DNA of 64,000 bases, taken from Bacteroidota bacterium. Its GTDB lineage: Bacteria > Bacteroidota > Ignavibacteria > Tepidaquicellales > Tepidaquicellaceae. Under the pieces are notes generated by a model, which saw nothing but the letters and a program-made list of their open reading frames with translations, had not been told where the DNA came from and made no database searches. The translations under genes were made by a program, and so were the position numbers. Location of the stretch: contig JAFDZO010000005.1 of assembly GCA_018266845.1 (NCBI GenBank), forward strand, positions 1-64,000, read 5' to 3'. This document shows positions 19,487 to 29,854 of the stretch, in pieces. Each line of letters opens with the position of its first letter. Positions within the stretch are counted from its first letter, which is position 1.

Positions 19487-19543
19487 TGCATTCTGAATTC
19501 TGCATTCTGAATTCTGCATTCTGAATTCTGAATTCTGCATTCT
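19487..19543. repeat. Short tandem repeat, unit TGCATTCTGAATTC
   Basis: About four 14-bp units (TGCATTCTGAATTC), with one partial unit, run from 19487 to 19543. Slippage-prone; lies 18 bp before the GTTAGGA element. Confidence 0.8.
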
Positions 19544-19560
19544 AAAAATACTCGTTTTTT

Positions 19561-19578
19561 GTTAGGATTTTGTTAGGA
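19561..19578 (+). promoter_or_regulatory. GTTAGGA direct-repeat element, copy 2
   Basis: GTTAGGA-TTTT-GTTAGGA, preceded by CTCGTTTTTT and followed by AAATTTTTTTATT. It lies 288 bp before the start at 19867. Same 11-bp spacing as the other copies. Confidence 0.55.
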
Positions 19579-19866
19579 AATTTTTTTATTTTATTATATA
19601 ATTTTTAAAGAAATATTCCGGCTCTGCCAAAAAACTTTCTAAATCTCTAAGAAAGTATTTAACAACAATCTCACCTTTACTCTCTCTAAGAAAAATCTCA
19701 CGGAAAAAGTGTATCCAATTTGCAATCGGATTTTTCTTCCTCTAAGAAAAAAGAAATTCATATCTCAATTTTAAAAAATATCTCAAAATTTCCCCTATGA
19801 AGGAAACTGCGCGATGTATTTTTTAAAACTCTATTAAATTTTATTAATTAACCAACTTTTAACGAG

Positions 19867-22800
19867 ATGAAAAAAGTATTTTTTACATTTACTTTTATTT
19901 TAGCTTTTGCGCTTTTCGGCGGCAAAGTTTTCTCGCAGATTGCAGTTACGGTTACGAATCCGGGCAATACAACGCCTAATCTTTCGGCTTCGTACATATC
20001 TCTTGCAAATGCGCTGACTGATTTAAACAATGTAACGGCGATGACGGGTCCCGTTACGCTTACTCTCACAGCAGGCGGTTCCGAAACTGCGCCTCCGACC
20101 GGGCTTACAATCGGAAGCGCTACTCTTAATCCCGTGCTTAGTGCAACAAACACTGTTACGATTATTGTAACAGGCGGAACGGCAACACTAAATGCAGGCA
20201 TAGGAACTGCCACTCCCGGAAGCGCTGCCCCTGACGGAATTTTAAAAATCGTCGGAGCAGATTATATCACAATTGACGGAATGACTTTCACCGACGGCAA
20301 TGCATCGAATCCTGCAACGATGGAGTTCGGAGTTGCGCTTTTTAAGCAGGACTTATCTGACGGAGCGCAGAACAATACAATAAAAAATTGTACGTTCAAT
20401 ATGCAGAGGATAAATAATGCGGCGGGAACCTCCCCGATGGTTGACGGCGCAGTAGGCATACTCTGCATTAACTCCACGCCAACTGCTGCAACTACAGCAT
20501 TAGTTCCCACAACTGCAGCAGGCTCTAACAGCAATAATAAATTCTATACAAACACAATCAACAGCGGAAACATAAGCATTGCTATTATAGGTTACGCAGC
20601 AGCTACTCCTTTTACTGCTGCTGATTTCGGAAACGATGTCGGAGGCGCTTCGCTTACTACCGGAAATCAGATATTGAATTTCGGAGGCGGCGCAGCAACA
20701 AATCCTTCGGCTGGAATTAGAACGCTTGCGCAGTACAACCTCAACGTTTCCTACAATACAGTTAATAACAATAACGGAGGAGGTGTAAACCATGCAGCAA
20801 CACTCCGCGGCATTTATATAAATACTGCCACGAGCGCAAATGCTACAGTTTCAAATAACACAATCACTGTCAAAGGAGGCGGAACAACATCACAGGTTGC
20901 TGCCATTGAAAACGTTTCCGGCTCAACAGCAGCAGGCAATACTATTACGCTTTCAAACAACACAATCACAAACTGCACATATTCTACTGCTACAAGCGGA
21001 GTATTCTATGGGATTTATAATACTGCTTCACCGGCAAATTTGAACATGAGTTCAAACATTTTCTCAAACAATTCAACTTCTGCCACCAGCGGCTCGTATT
21101 ATCCGTTTTACAATTCAGGAACAGTTACCGTAAGCTCAAACTTCAACAACAACAGCGTTAACGGAGTAACTTTCTCGGCAGGAAGCAGCGCGATTTTCAG
21201 AGGAATTTATAACACCGGAGGCGGTTCAGCTTCAACATTGAATATTAACTCAAATAATTTTCAGTCAATCACATTTACGGGAGCGCAGACAGGAGAGTGT
21301 TCTTTTGTTTATTCTTCAGCCGCCGCTCTCACACAGACTATAAATTCCAATACGTTCACGAATCTGAATCTGAATTCAACTTCGGGAACTACATATTTAA
21401 TTTATAACAACATCACCTTGCCTGCTGCAGGAAGCGCGACAATAACCAGCAACTCAATTGTTACCGGGCTTACAAAAGCAGCGGGCGGAAGTTTATTTTT
21501 AATTTACAATAACGGAGGTTCCCCTTCCGGCACCACTGAAAACTGGAGCAATAATTCTTTTTCAAATATTACGTTAGCCGGAGCAACAACTTTCGGCGGA
21601 ATTCAAAATTCCGACGGAGGCGCGCCGACTAAAACCATTAGCGGAAACACCGTTTCAAATGTATCAGGAACAACAGGCGCTGCAACAGGTATGCTTGTTA
21701 CTTATGGTACTGCAACCATTTCAGGAAACACAATCACTAATATTTCCGCCGGCGGAACAGTTATTGGTATATCTGCCGGAAACTCTAGCACAACTTTACA
21801 AAATATTTCAGGAAATATTATTAATACCCTTTCATCTACAGGAGCTGCGGCTGTAACGGGAATTATCTCCTCCCCTTCCGGCACAAGCGCTGCATCTAAC
21901 ATTTTTAAAAACAAAATATCGAACCTTTCGGGAAGCAATGCAAGCTCTACTGTTACGGGTATTTCTATTACTTTAGGAACAACTACTACAGTTTATAATA
22001 ATATTCTCGGAGATTTGAGAACAACTGCTGCCAATGCAGCAAATCCGCTCGTCGGAATAGCCGTTTCAGGAGGAACAACAGTTAATCTCTACAATAATAC
22101 TGTATGGCTTAACGGAACAAGCGCAGGAGCGCTTTTCGGTTCAAGCGCAGTTTCGGCTTCAACTTCGCCTACATTAACGATGCGAAACAACCTGTTTGTA
22201 AATTTATCCACTCCAAGCGGAGCAGGCTTAACTGTTGCTTACAGAAGGTCATCATCAACTCTTACTACTTATGGAAGCGCGTCGAATAATAACTGTCTGT
22301 ATGCCGGAACTCCCGGGGCATCTAATTTATTATTCTATGACGGGACAAATTCAGAGCAGACAATCGCAGGTTATAAAACAAGAGTTTCACCGCGCGATAT
22401 TTCATCAATGACAGAAAACGTTACATTCAGAAGCACCAGCAGCGCCAGTGCTGATTTTCTAAAAATTGACTCCACTGTCTCTACGCAGTTGGAAAGTAAC
22501 GGACAGACAATCAGCACTCCTGCAATTACGAACGACTATTTTGATATTGCCAGATTTCCAAACGCCGGTTATCCCACAAATCCGGGTTTTACGGCGGTAG
22601 GACCCGATGTAGGAGCGCATGAATTCGGCGGAGTACAGCTTGATTTGAACGGACCGAATATTTCCTACACTGCGTTACTTAATACAGGCAGCACGGGAGA
22701 CAGAAGTTTGACAGCCGTTATCACAGACGCATCAGGAGTTGCAGGCGGAGCAAATATTCCAAGATTATATTATAAAAAATCAACCGATGTAAGTTATCAG

Positions 22801-25740
22801 GTTGATGCAGTCCCCGCTGTCTTGGGAACAAACTATACATGGAACATCAGCGCGGCAGCAATGGGAGGATTAGCCGCAGGAGATACAGTTAAATACTACG
22901 TGGCTGCTCAGGATATTTCAGGCAATCTTACCACAAATCCGGCAGGAGGAAGCGGCACAAATCCCCCGGGAACAACTGCTCCTTCTTCTGTTAACTCATA
23001 CTATATAACTGGTGCTTCACTTAGCGGAGATTATAATGTCGGATTGGCTATGTTCAACAGAATTTCAGGGCTGAATCTTAAAATGGAGAAGTTTACCCGT
23101 AAAGTAATAAAAGATGTTGAAGTTCAGCAGGATGCCCCTGTATTGCCAAAAGACGGCAAATCTGCAATTACGATAGAAGAATTTTCCGCTTATCCAAAAA
23201 ACACAGTGAAGCAGGAAGTAACGGAAGAATTCTGGGCACCTTCTCTCAACGGAAAAATTTACGATGGTCCGCAATACGCTTTCAGCAGCGCAGATAACGT
23301 TGGGGCTTACTCAACAATAGCGGCGGCAATAACCGACCTGAACTTAAGAGGCGTTGCCGGTCCTACGCGTTTTCTTTTGACCGATGCTTCTTATACAGAG
23401 GCAGCTTCGATGACAATTGCAATTACAAACGAAGCGGTTCCAACTGCAACTAATACTGTTACAATTAAACCTGCGCCTTTGGCTGCTCCTTCCGTTACGG
23501 TAAACAGCACAAGCCCGGTATTTATTGTTTCCAGCCAGTATGTTATTTTTGACGGCTCGAACACAAACAACGGAACGACCAGAGACCTCACTCTCACAAA
23601 CTCCGGCGCGGGAGCTTCGAGCGGTGTCATCTTTTCAACTGCTGCAAACACTGTTATCAAAAACCTGAAAGGGCTTTCAAGCGGTTTTGCTATCGGATAC
23701 GGAATTGTTTTATCCGGTGTCTCCAATGGAACAGTAACTAACTGCGATATACAAAAAGCTCTAATTGGAATACAGGCGCAAGCCGGCTCTAACAATATTA
23801 CGTTCTCAAACAATAGCGTAGGAAGCGTTGATTCATTATTCAAAGTTCAAAACGGCGGAATCCTTGTGCTTTCTTCAACTAACTTTACTGTTTCAGGCAA
23901 TACCATTGTAGGTGTAAGCAGAAATGCAACTGCCGGAACGTCTGGTATTTTTGTAGGTAACAGCGGCGCGCCGTCGGCTGCTAACGGCACAATTTATAAC
24001 AACAATATTTCTAACGTAAAGCACTCCGGCTACAACGGAAGCGCTTACTCTGCTTACGGAGTTTACCTCGGAACAGACTTAGCTTCGTCAGGAATTACAG
24101 TTTACAATAATTCAATCTATGATATTTACAGCCAGAGCGATGGCTCTACCGGCACAGGTACTGCCTATACTCCGCATGGAATTTACATCGCAACAGGCGG
24201 CGGATATTCAATCTATTACAATAGTATTTCTTTATACGGTCAGATTACTGACCCTGATGCTTCACCCGTAAGGTCGGGCTGTATCACAGTGGAAGCGGGA
24301 GCAAACGTAGGAACACTTGATATTAGAAATAATATACTTCAGAATACACAGACAATGCTTGTTACCGGAGCAACAAAAAAAACTTATGCGTTTATTTCAA
24401 TTGCTGCCAATACTGCATACTCCAATTTAGATTACAATGATTATTATGTATCGGGAGCGGATGCAATACTCGGATATGGAAGCTCTGCTGACCAGTTAAC
24501 AATTTATACATGGAGAACATTTACAGGAAAAGATGTAAACTCTATTTCAACTGACCCGTTCTTCACATCTGCAACAAACCTTACGCCTCAAACATGGGCA
24601 GTTAACGGAAGAGCTATTGCTATATCATCCGTAAGCACTGATATTTTAGGCGCTGCAAGAAACACTACCATTTCAGCAGGACCAAACGACCTTGGAGCTT
24701 ATGAATTCACTCCGGTATTTAATGCCGTTGCTACAATGGTGCAGACAATTACAGGCAACGGAACATACGGATTTTCATTCGCTGGAACAACTTATGGATG
24801 GATTACAATTACGGGATATACGGCTGAAGCTGCGTTCGATATTTCGTGGATTCACTATCAGGGTGTAAATCCTCCCGGAGCAACTACCCAGCAATATAAT
24901 GCTGCTTATGACAGCATCTGGGTATCGAACGGTTCATTAGGCACTTCTACTTACGATGTGCAAATTTTCGTTCCGAAAAATAACTTGAGAAACATTGCTG
25001 ATACAACTCATATCATTCTTGCTAAGAGCAATGACGGAGGCGCATCATGGAATGCTGCTCCGGGTACTTCTAACGGATACAATCCCGGCAATCCCGGCTT
25101 TGCTTACGCTAACGGACTTACTTCGTTCTCACTCTTTGCTGTAACAAGCACTGATAATCCGTTACCTGTTGAGCTTGCTTCATTCACTTCTTTAATTGAT
25201 AAGAGAAATGTTGAGCTGAAATGGTCAACTTCTAAAGAGGAGAACAATGCAGGATTTGATATTGAAAGAAAACTTGTAAGTGAAAATACTTGGTCAAAAG
25301 TTGGCAGCATTCAGGGAGCAGGAAACTCAAATACTGTAAAGAATTATAACTTTGTTGATAACAATGTAATGACAGGAAAATACAACTACAGACTAAAACA
25401 AATTGATTTCAACGGAAACCATAAATACTTCAATCTTTCAAATGAAGTTGTAGTAGGCGTTCCGGCTAAGTTTGAACTGAGCCAGAACTACCCGAATCCG
25501 TTCAATCCGTCAACAAAGATTAACTACGACCTGCCGTTCGACAGCAAGGTTCAGATTAAAGTCTTTGATATGACAGGCAGAGAAGTAGCGCAGATTGTGA
25601 ACGAAACAAAGACTGCCGGATATTACACAGCGCAGTTCAATGCTTCGGCAATGGCAAGCGGTGTTTACTTCTATACTATCACAGCTACAGGCGGAAGCCA
25701 GTCATTTGTGAAGACAATGAAGATGGTTCTTGTGAAATAA
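19867..25740 (+). CDS. Giant secreted double parallel-beta-helix protein with T9SS sorting domain (paralogue of the 13581 gene)
   Basis: A 1957-aa protein with signal peptide MKKVFFTFTFILAFALFGGKVFSQ. It has the same domain order as the upstream paralogue: first beta-helix (about 30-850), Ig-like segment (YYKKSTDVSY, DTVKYYVAAQD), basic linker, second beta-helix (about 1150-1600), a beta domain, an FnIII-like unit and the T9SS sorting domain (about 1870-1957). The first helix has diverged considerably. From the second helix onward the proteins become very similar, and the last ~190 residues are nearly identical at DNA level too. The downstream sequence is also homologous, so the duplication included the 3' end. 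Probable adhesin or polysaccharide-interacting protein; enzyme activity not shown. Confidence 0.96.
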   Translation: MKKVFFTFTFILAFALFGGKVFSQIAVTVTNPGNTTPNLSASYISLANALTDLNNVTAMTGPVTLTLTAGGSETAPPTGLTIGSATLNPVLSATNTVTIIVTGGTATLNAGIGTATPGSAAPDGILKIVGADYITIDGMTFTDGNASNPATMEFGVALFKQDLSDGAQNNTIKNCTFNMQRINNAAGTSPMVDGAVGILCINSTPTAATTALVPTTAAGSNSNNKFYTNTINSGNISIAIIGYAAATPFTAADFGNDVGGASLTTGNQILNFGGGAATNPSAGIRTLAQYNLNVSYNTVNNNNGGGVNHAATLRGIYINTATSANATVSNNTITVKGGGTTSQVAAIENVSGSTAAGNTITLSNNTITNCTYSTATSGVFYGIYNTASPANLNMSSNIFSNNSTSATSGSYYPFYNSGTVTVSSNFNNNSVNGVTFSAGSSAIFRGIYNTGGGSASTLNINSNNFQSITFTGAQTGECSFVYSSAAALTQTINSNTFTNLNLNSTSGTTYLIYNNITLPAAGSATITSNSIVTGLTKAAGGSLFLIYNNGGSPSGTTENWSNNSFSNITLAGATTFGGIQNSDGGAPTKTISGNTVSNVSGTTGAATGMLVTYGTATISGNTITNISAGGTVIGISAGNSSTTLQNISGNIINTLSSTGAAAVTGIISSPSGTSAASNIFKNKISNLSGSNASSTVTGISITLGTTTTVYNNILGDLRTTAANAANPLVGIAVSGGTTVNLYNNTVWLNGTSAGALFGSSAVSASTSPTLTMRNNLFVNLSTPSGAGLTVAYRRSSSTLTTYGSASNNNCLYAGTPGASNLLFYDGTNSEQTIAGYKTRVSPRDISSMTENVTFRSTSSASADFLKIDSTVSTQLESNGQTISTPAITNDYFDIARFPNAGYPTNPGFTAVGPDVGAHEFGGVQLDLNGPNISYTALLNTGSTGDRSLTAVITDASGVAGGANIPRLYYKKSTDVSYQVDAVPAVLGTNYTWNISAAAMGGLAAGDTVKYYVAAQDISGNLTTNPAGGSGTNPPGTTAPSSVNSYYITGASLSGDYNVGLAMFNRISGLNLKMEKFTRKVIKDVEVQQDAPVLPKDGKSAITIEEFSAYPKNTVKQEVTEEFWAPSLNGKIYDGPQYAFSSADNVGAYSTIAAAITDLNLRGVAGPTRFLLTDASYTEAASMTIAITNEAVPTATNTVTIKPAPLAAPSVTVNSTSPVFIVSSQYVIFDGSNTNNGTTRDLTLTNSGAGASSGVIFSTAANTVIKNLKGLSSGFAIGYGIVLSGVSNGTVTNCDIQKALIGIQAQAGSNNITFSNNSVGSVDSLFKVQNGGILVLSSTNFTVSGNTIVGVSRNATAGTSGIFVGNSGAPSAANGTIYNNNISNVKHSGYNGSAYSAYGVYLGTDLASSGITVYNNSIYDIYSQSDGSTGTGTAYTPHGIYIATGGGYSIYYNSISLYGQITDPDASPVRSGCITVEAGANVGTLDIRNNILQNTQTMLVTGATKKTYAFISIAANTAYSNLDYNDYYVSGADAILGYGSSADQLTIYTWRTFTGKDVNSISTDPFFTSATNLTPQTWAVNGRAIAISSVSTDILGAARNTTISAGPNDLGAYEFTPVFNAVATMVQTITGNGTYGFSFAGTTYGWITITGYTAEAAFDISWIHYQGVNPPGATTQQYNAAYDSIWVSNGSLGTSTYDVQIFVPKNNLRNIADTTHIILAKSNDGGASWNAAPGTSNGYNPGNPGFAYANGLTSFSLFAVTSTDNPLPVELASFTSLIDKRNVELKWSTSKEENNAGFDIERKLVSENTWSKVGSIQGAGNSNTVKNYNFVDNNVMTGKYNYRLKQIDFNGNHKYFNLSNEVVVGVPAKFELSQNYPNPFNPSTKINYDLPFDSKVQIKVFDMTGREVAQIVNETKTAGYYTAQFNASAMASGVYFYTITATGGSQSFVKTMKMVLVK

Positions 25741-25821
25741 ATTACGAATTTCAAATTACGAGTTGCGAGTTGTAAGTGATTCAAAAATTTGAAATCTGAA
25801 ATTAGAAATTTGAGATAAAAA

Positions 25822-25858
25822 AGCTCCTGTTGGTGAAAACCGGCAGGAGTTTTTTTTT
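25822..25858 (+). terminator. Rho-independent terminator with GAAA tetraloop
   Basis: CTCCTGTTGGT-GAAA-ACCGGCAGGAG forms a long stem closed by a GAAA tetraloop, then nine T. The core is almost the same as at 39369-39406. Confidence 0.9.
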
Positions 25859-25912
25859 ACTTCCGCTATTTACTTACCACAAAAAATTTCGCACGCAGAA
25901 ATATTTGCCTCT

Positions 25913-25937
25913 GTTACAAAATGTTACAATAGTTTAC
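25913..25937 (+). promoter_or_regulatory. GTTACAA direct repeat upstream of the 26028 gene
   Basis: GTTACAA-AAT-GTTACAA with a 10-bp period, followed by TA and GTTTAC. It lies about 90 bp before the start at 26028, where a paralogous gene (33107) has the GTTAGGA element. It may be a diverged operator of the same kind, but this is weak. Confidence 0.3.
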
Positions 25938-26027
25938 TCCCTTAGCTTTTCAATTTTTCATAAGTTGGTAAAGTAATTTTTTCGGACTCACTCCGGCAAA
26001 ACAAAAGTAACAATAATAAAAAGACTT

Positions 26028-29000
26028 ATGAAAAAAATTTTACTAATTCTCCCAATACTACTGCTGACAGCGCAGATTAGTTACTCACAATATATTTTCG
26101 AAACTTTCGAAAGCTCATGGTTAAGTACACCCGAAGCTCCCTTCGGATGGACACAATCAAGAGAGGTGCTCGTCGGGAACGGCACTCCCGACGGCATTTC
26201 TACAACTACCGGTGAAAAAGACTGGCAAAGAAACGTCAATACAGGAACCGGCACATGGGAGCTTAGTCCTTCAAGTCCGGGAATAGTCCCGAACTCGGCA
26301 ATTTCAGGAACAGGCGCAGCATGGCTTCAGAATAGAAATTTTGGAAGCTCATCACTTAACTGGGGTTCAAGAAGATTAGAGTCGCCTTCAGTTAACCTTT
26401 CAAGCTCAGCATTTCCTTATATAAGCTTTTGGATGTTCTACGCAGATAACAGCGAAACTCAAAATCTCAGAATAACAGGCTCGACTGACGGAGGCGCAAC
26501 TTGGCTGAATATTCAGCAAGTCGTTCCCAACTTTGTTGAAACAGGAACACCGACAGGCGCTACCGGCTGGTCAAGAATAACAGTTGCCGTGCCTGCTGCA
26601 TTTAAAGCCTCAGGTGTAAAATTTGGAATAGAAGTAACTTCGATATTGGGTGATAATAATATTTTCATTGATGATTTCTCTGTTATTGAGTTCACTCCTA
26701 ACTCTATCATTTCAACAGGCAGCGGCGGCTTATGGAGTTCCCCTTCTACATGGGCAGGCGGCATTGTGCCTACGGCAAATGATAATGTTACAATAGAAGC
26801 AGGCGCTACCGTTACAATAGATGTGAACACTGCAAGAACACAATTACTTTTTGTAAAAGGAAAACTGCAATATGCAGATGCGGCATCTACACAGGTGCTT
26901 CAGGCTTTTGGAAATTTAGTATTAGCCGTAGGGGCGGAGTTTAATTCATTTGGCGGAAGCAATGCGAAAAAAACATGTGTAGGAGGAAACATTATAAATG
27001 CAGGAACAATTGATTTCGGTATGTCTGCAACATCAACAAGTGAATCTTCACTATTATGGCTGGGATACGGACCTTATACATTTACGAACAGCGGTACAAT
27101 TAAGTATGGAAAAATAAATTCTATGTGGTGTGCTGTTACACAGGGAGTTACATTCAATTCTGACGTAACAGTATCGTTCAGATTTGTTTTGGGCTTGGGC
27201 ACAGTAACTCCCAACGGCAAGCTGACGCTTGGGCTTTCAACATCAAACGACTTAATGCTTATCGAGAGATTAAAAGGCAGTTTTGCAGCTGCACCGATAT
27301 TTGCTTCCGGTGTAAACAGGTATGTCGGCTACCATGACGGCAGCGGAGTTGGCGGAACTTCTTTTTACCAGATAGCGCCGTGCAACAGAATCACACAAAC
27401 TCCGGGTGAAGAAATTGAATCAGTTTCCGGCACAAGAACAGTAACGGGCGGACTCGGAATTTTAACGCACGGAAAGTTACAGCTTGCTTATCCTTTAACT
27501 CTCGGAACGCCTTCATATTCTACATCGCTGACACTTTTGAGAGGCATATTGCAAACAGACAGTATTAACATACTAAGAATTTCTTCAAACGTTTCCATAC
27601 CTACGGGCACAGACCCCAGCACTGCAACACCTCCGACAAATCACGGTTCATACATTGCAGGTCCGTTAAGAATAGATTTTCCTAATAGCACATCAGCCAG
27701 AAGATTTCCGGTAGGCGCAGGAACTGAATTGAATCTATCCTCCCCTAATGCAAACAGAATATTATACTTTACATTAAACACAACAGTATCGTGGACATCA
27801 GGAACTTCGCTCACTGTCTCTGTGGTGCCTAAGCCATCCGGCTTGGCTAACTCGCCCCTTACTTATGTAATGGGAACAAGAGCTTACAAAATAACTTTAA
27901 ATGGAGGTCCTGACCTTCCTACAGCCGTTTATATTTCGGGTTTACGCGGAAGCAACTATACCTACGGAGATAAAAGCGGAAGTGACAGTTTAAAAGGAAA
28001 AAGGGAGAATTTGCTTATTGCGCAGTCGCCTTCCCTTACGGGACCTTGGACAGTCCGTTCAGTTGCCGTCGGCTCAGGCGCAATAACAAACAATTCCATC
28101 TATTCACAAAATACTTCTGCAAGTTCTCCCGGTCCTATAAGTCCTCTGAATACAAACGGCAGTTATTTTGCGTGGGCAACCAATGCAGTTTTAGCGGAAA
28201 TTTCTGCAAGGTCATTAGCGCCTTCCGGTAAAGTTTATTATCATTCGCTTTCTACAACTATTCCAATGACAGGAACAATAAAAAATGAGGGTACAGGCGC
28301 AACATTATCTGAGGTAAATGTTACGCGAAAGATAATCGGAACTGCATACAGCAGCACAATCAGCATCCCGGCAGGTATTGAACCCGGCTCCATAATAAAT
28401 ACAAATTTCAGTGATTTTACAGGATGGGCATCGAACGTAACTTATCAAATCAAGGACTCCGTTTATTACCCCGGAGATACAGACGTTACTAATGATACAA
28501 ACTCCGTTTTCTTTACTCCCGCTATTCCAAAAGCTATTATGATAAATTACGGCGGAGATACAAGAAGCAGAGATTCTATAGTTGTTCACATGGCAAATCT
28601 CGGTTTGGGTTCTGAATACGATTTAGTATCGTCATTCCCAAATTTCCCTCTTAGCGCGTGGAGAACAATTATATGTTTTGCAAGCAGTGCAAGCAGCATA
28701 GGAGCAAGTGTGAGAGATTCACTAAAGCTGTGGCTTGACGGCTCTTCTTCATCGGCAAAAAGAAGTCTTGTAGTTTTTGGAAATGATTTAGGTTATGGAA
28801 TGGACCCAAGAAGCGACCCCGCTGCACCCGCTGCTGATACAGTTTTTTATAGGCAATATCTTCGCGCGGCTTTTTTGGAAGACTCATGGGTTAGCGCTTT
28901 CAATCCGGCGGATAGCACTTTAAAAGGAATAAACGGCTCCCCGTGGACTTCAATTACTGCGCAGAGAATAAACGACCCGTATCCTGATTTAATTCAGCCC

Positions 29001-29807
29001 GCAACCTGGAACAACGCAGGCGGAACTCTTCAGAGCGTTTTGATTCCCATTACAGAATCAGGCAACGGTGATTCCTGCGCTGCAATTGCTTTCAACGGAA
29101 CGAATTACAACACCTTCTATATGTCTAATCAATACTACGGTATTGTGCCGACTGTCTCAGGCGCGCTCTCTCCGCAGGGAGTTGTATTGAACGTAATAAA
29201 AACTTATATAGAAAATGCAGGAGGAATTTACCCTGTTGAGCTTGCTTCATTCACTTCATCAATTGATAAGAGAAATGTTACATTAAAATGGAGCACAAAC
29301 AACGAAGAGAATAATGCAGGATTTGATATTGAAAAAAGAGTATCAGGAACAGGCGAATGGAATAAAGCAGGTAATGTTGCAGGCGCAGGAAATTCAAACA
29401 CAATTAAGAATTATACTTTCTCCGAAAATAATCTCGCTACAGGAAGATACCAATACAGATTAAAACAAATGGACTTTAACGGAAACTACAAGTATTATGA
29501 ATTAGGAAACGAAGTGATAATAGGAGTTCCTGCAAAGTTTGAATTGAGCCAGAACTACCCTAATCCGTTTAACCCAAGCACAAAGATTAATTTTGACCTG
29601 CCGTTCGATAGCAAGGTTCAGATTAAAGTCTTTGATATGACGGGCAGAGAAGTAGCGCAGATTGTGAACGAAACAAAGACTGCGGGATATTACACAGTTC
29701 AGTTCAATGCTTCGGCAATGGCAAGCGGAGTTTACTTCTATCAGATACAGGCGGCGGGCGGAAATAATTCGTTTGTGAAGACAATGAAGATGGTCTTAGT
29801 GAAATAG
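26028..29807 (+). CDS. Secreted multidomain protein (choice-of-anchor J, G8-like, GATase1-like, FnIII-like, T9SS sorting domain)
   Basis: A 1259-aa protein, signal peptide about 1-20. Residues about 22-225 resemble a choice-of-anchor J/MAM-like jelly roll (ETFESSW at the start, W-L-Q-N-R, IFIDDFSVIE at the end). About 227-420 begins with a G8-like motif (STWAGGIVPTANDNVTIEAG) and continues as a beta-rich region. About 832-1064 is a Rossmann-like domain (IMINYGGDTRSRDSIVVHM, S-L-V-V-F-G-N-D-L-G-Y, DTVFYRQYLRA) reminiscent of GATase1-like folds, with no Cys at the nucleophile-elbow position. About 1066-1166 is FnIII-like and about 1168-1259 is the sorting domain. It pairs with the 30399 gene, and the pair is repeated as 33107 plus 37105. 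Substrate unknown. Confidence 0.95.
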   Translation: MKKILLILPILLLTAQISYSQYIFETFESSWLSTPEAPFGWTQSREVLVGNGTPDGISTTTGEKDWQRNVNTGTGTWELSPSSPGIVPNSAISGTGAAWLQNRNFGSSSLNWGSRRLESPSVNLSSSAFPYISFWMFYADNSETQNLRITGSTDGGATWLNIQQVVPNFVETGTPTGATGWSRITVAVPAAFKASGVKFGIEVTSILGDNNIFIDDFSVIEFTPNSIISTGSGGLWSSPSTWAGGIVPTANDNVTIEAGATVTIDVNTARTQLLFVKGKLQYADAASTQVLQAFGNLVLAVGAEFNSFGGSNAKKTCVGGNIINAGTIDFGMSATSTSESSLLWLGYGPYTFTNSGTIKYGKINSMWCAVTQGVTFNSDVTVSFRFVLGLGTVTPNGKLTLGLSTSNDLMLIERLKGSFAAAPIFASGVNRYVGYHDGSGVGGTSFYQIAPCNRITQTPGEEIESVSGTRTVTGGLGILTHGKLQLAYPLTLGTPSYSTSLTLLRGILQTDSINILRISSNVSIPTGTDPSTATPPTNHGSYIAGPLRIDFPNSTSARRFPVGAGTELNLSSPNANRILYFTLNTTVSWTSGTSLTVSVVPKPSGLANSPLTYVMGTRAYKITLNGGPDLPTAVYISGLRGSNYTYGDKSGSDSLKGKRENLLIAQSPSLTGPWTVRSVAVGSGAITNNSIYSQNTSASSPGPISPLNTNGSYFAWATNAVLAEISARSLAPSGKVYYHSLSTTIPMTGTIKNEGTGATLSEVNVTRKIIGTAYSSTISIPAGIEPGSIINTNFSDFTGWASNVTYQIKDSVYYPGDTDVTNDTNSVFFTPAIPKAIMINYGGDTRSRDSIVVHMANLGLGSEYDLVSSFPNFPLSAWRTIICFASSASSIGASVRDSLKLWLDGSSSSAKRSLVVFGNDLGYGMDPRSDPAAPAADTVFYRQYLRAAFLEDSWVSAFNPADSTLKGINGSPWTSITAQRINDPYPDLIQPATWNNAGGTLQSVLIPITESGNGDSCAAIAFNGTNYNTFYMSNQYYGIVPTVSGALSPQGVVLNVIKTYIENAGGIYPVELASFTSSIDKRNVTLKWSTNNEENNAGFDIEKRVSGTGEWNKAGNVAGAGNSNTIKNYTFSENNLATGRYQYRLKQMDFNGNYKYYELGNEVIIGVPAKFELSQNYPNPFNPSTKINFDLPFDSKVQIKVFDMTGREVAQIVNETKTAGYYTVQFNASAMASGVYFYQIQAAGGNNSFVKTMKMVLVK

Positions 29808-29854
29808 ACTTTCGTTATTCGTTAATTGTTGTACGAATAACTCATAATTAGAAA

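Larger units (their letters stand above)
19266..19866. other. Intergenic region with terminator, microsatellite, GTTAGGA element and structured leader
   Basis: In order: terminator 19325-19361; a 14-bp tandem repeat at 19487-19543; the GTTAGGA element at 19561-19578; three copies of CTCTAAGAAA (19645, 19684, 19740); and a small hairpin with T-run at 19713-19735. No coding sequence is seen. Confidence 0.6.

Noticed and set aside
23391-23843. 150-codon minus-strand frame inside the giant gene
   Set aside because: Antisense shadow of the beta-helix repeats; valine/threonine-rich translation mirrors the coding strand.
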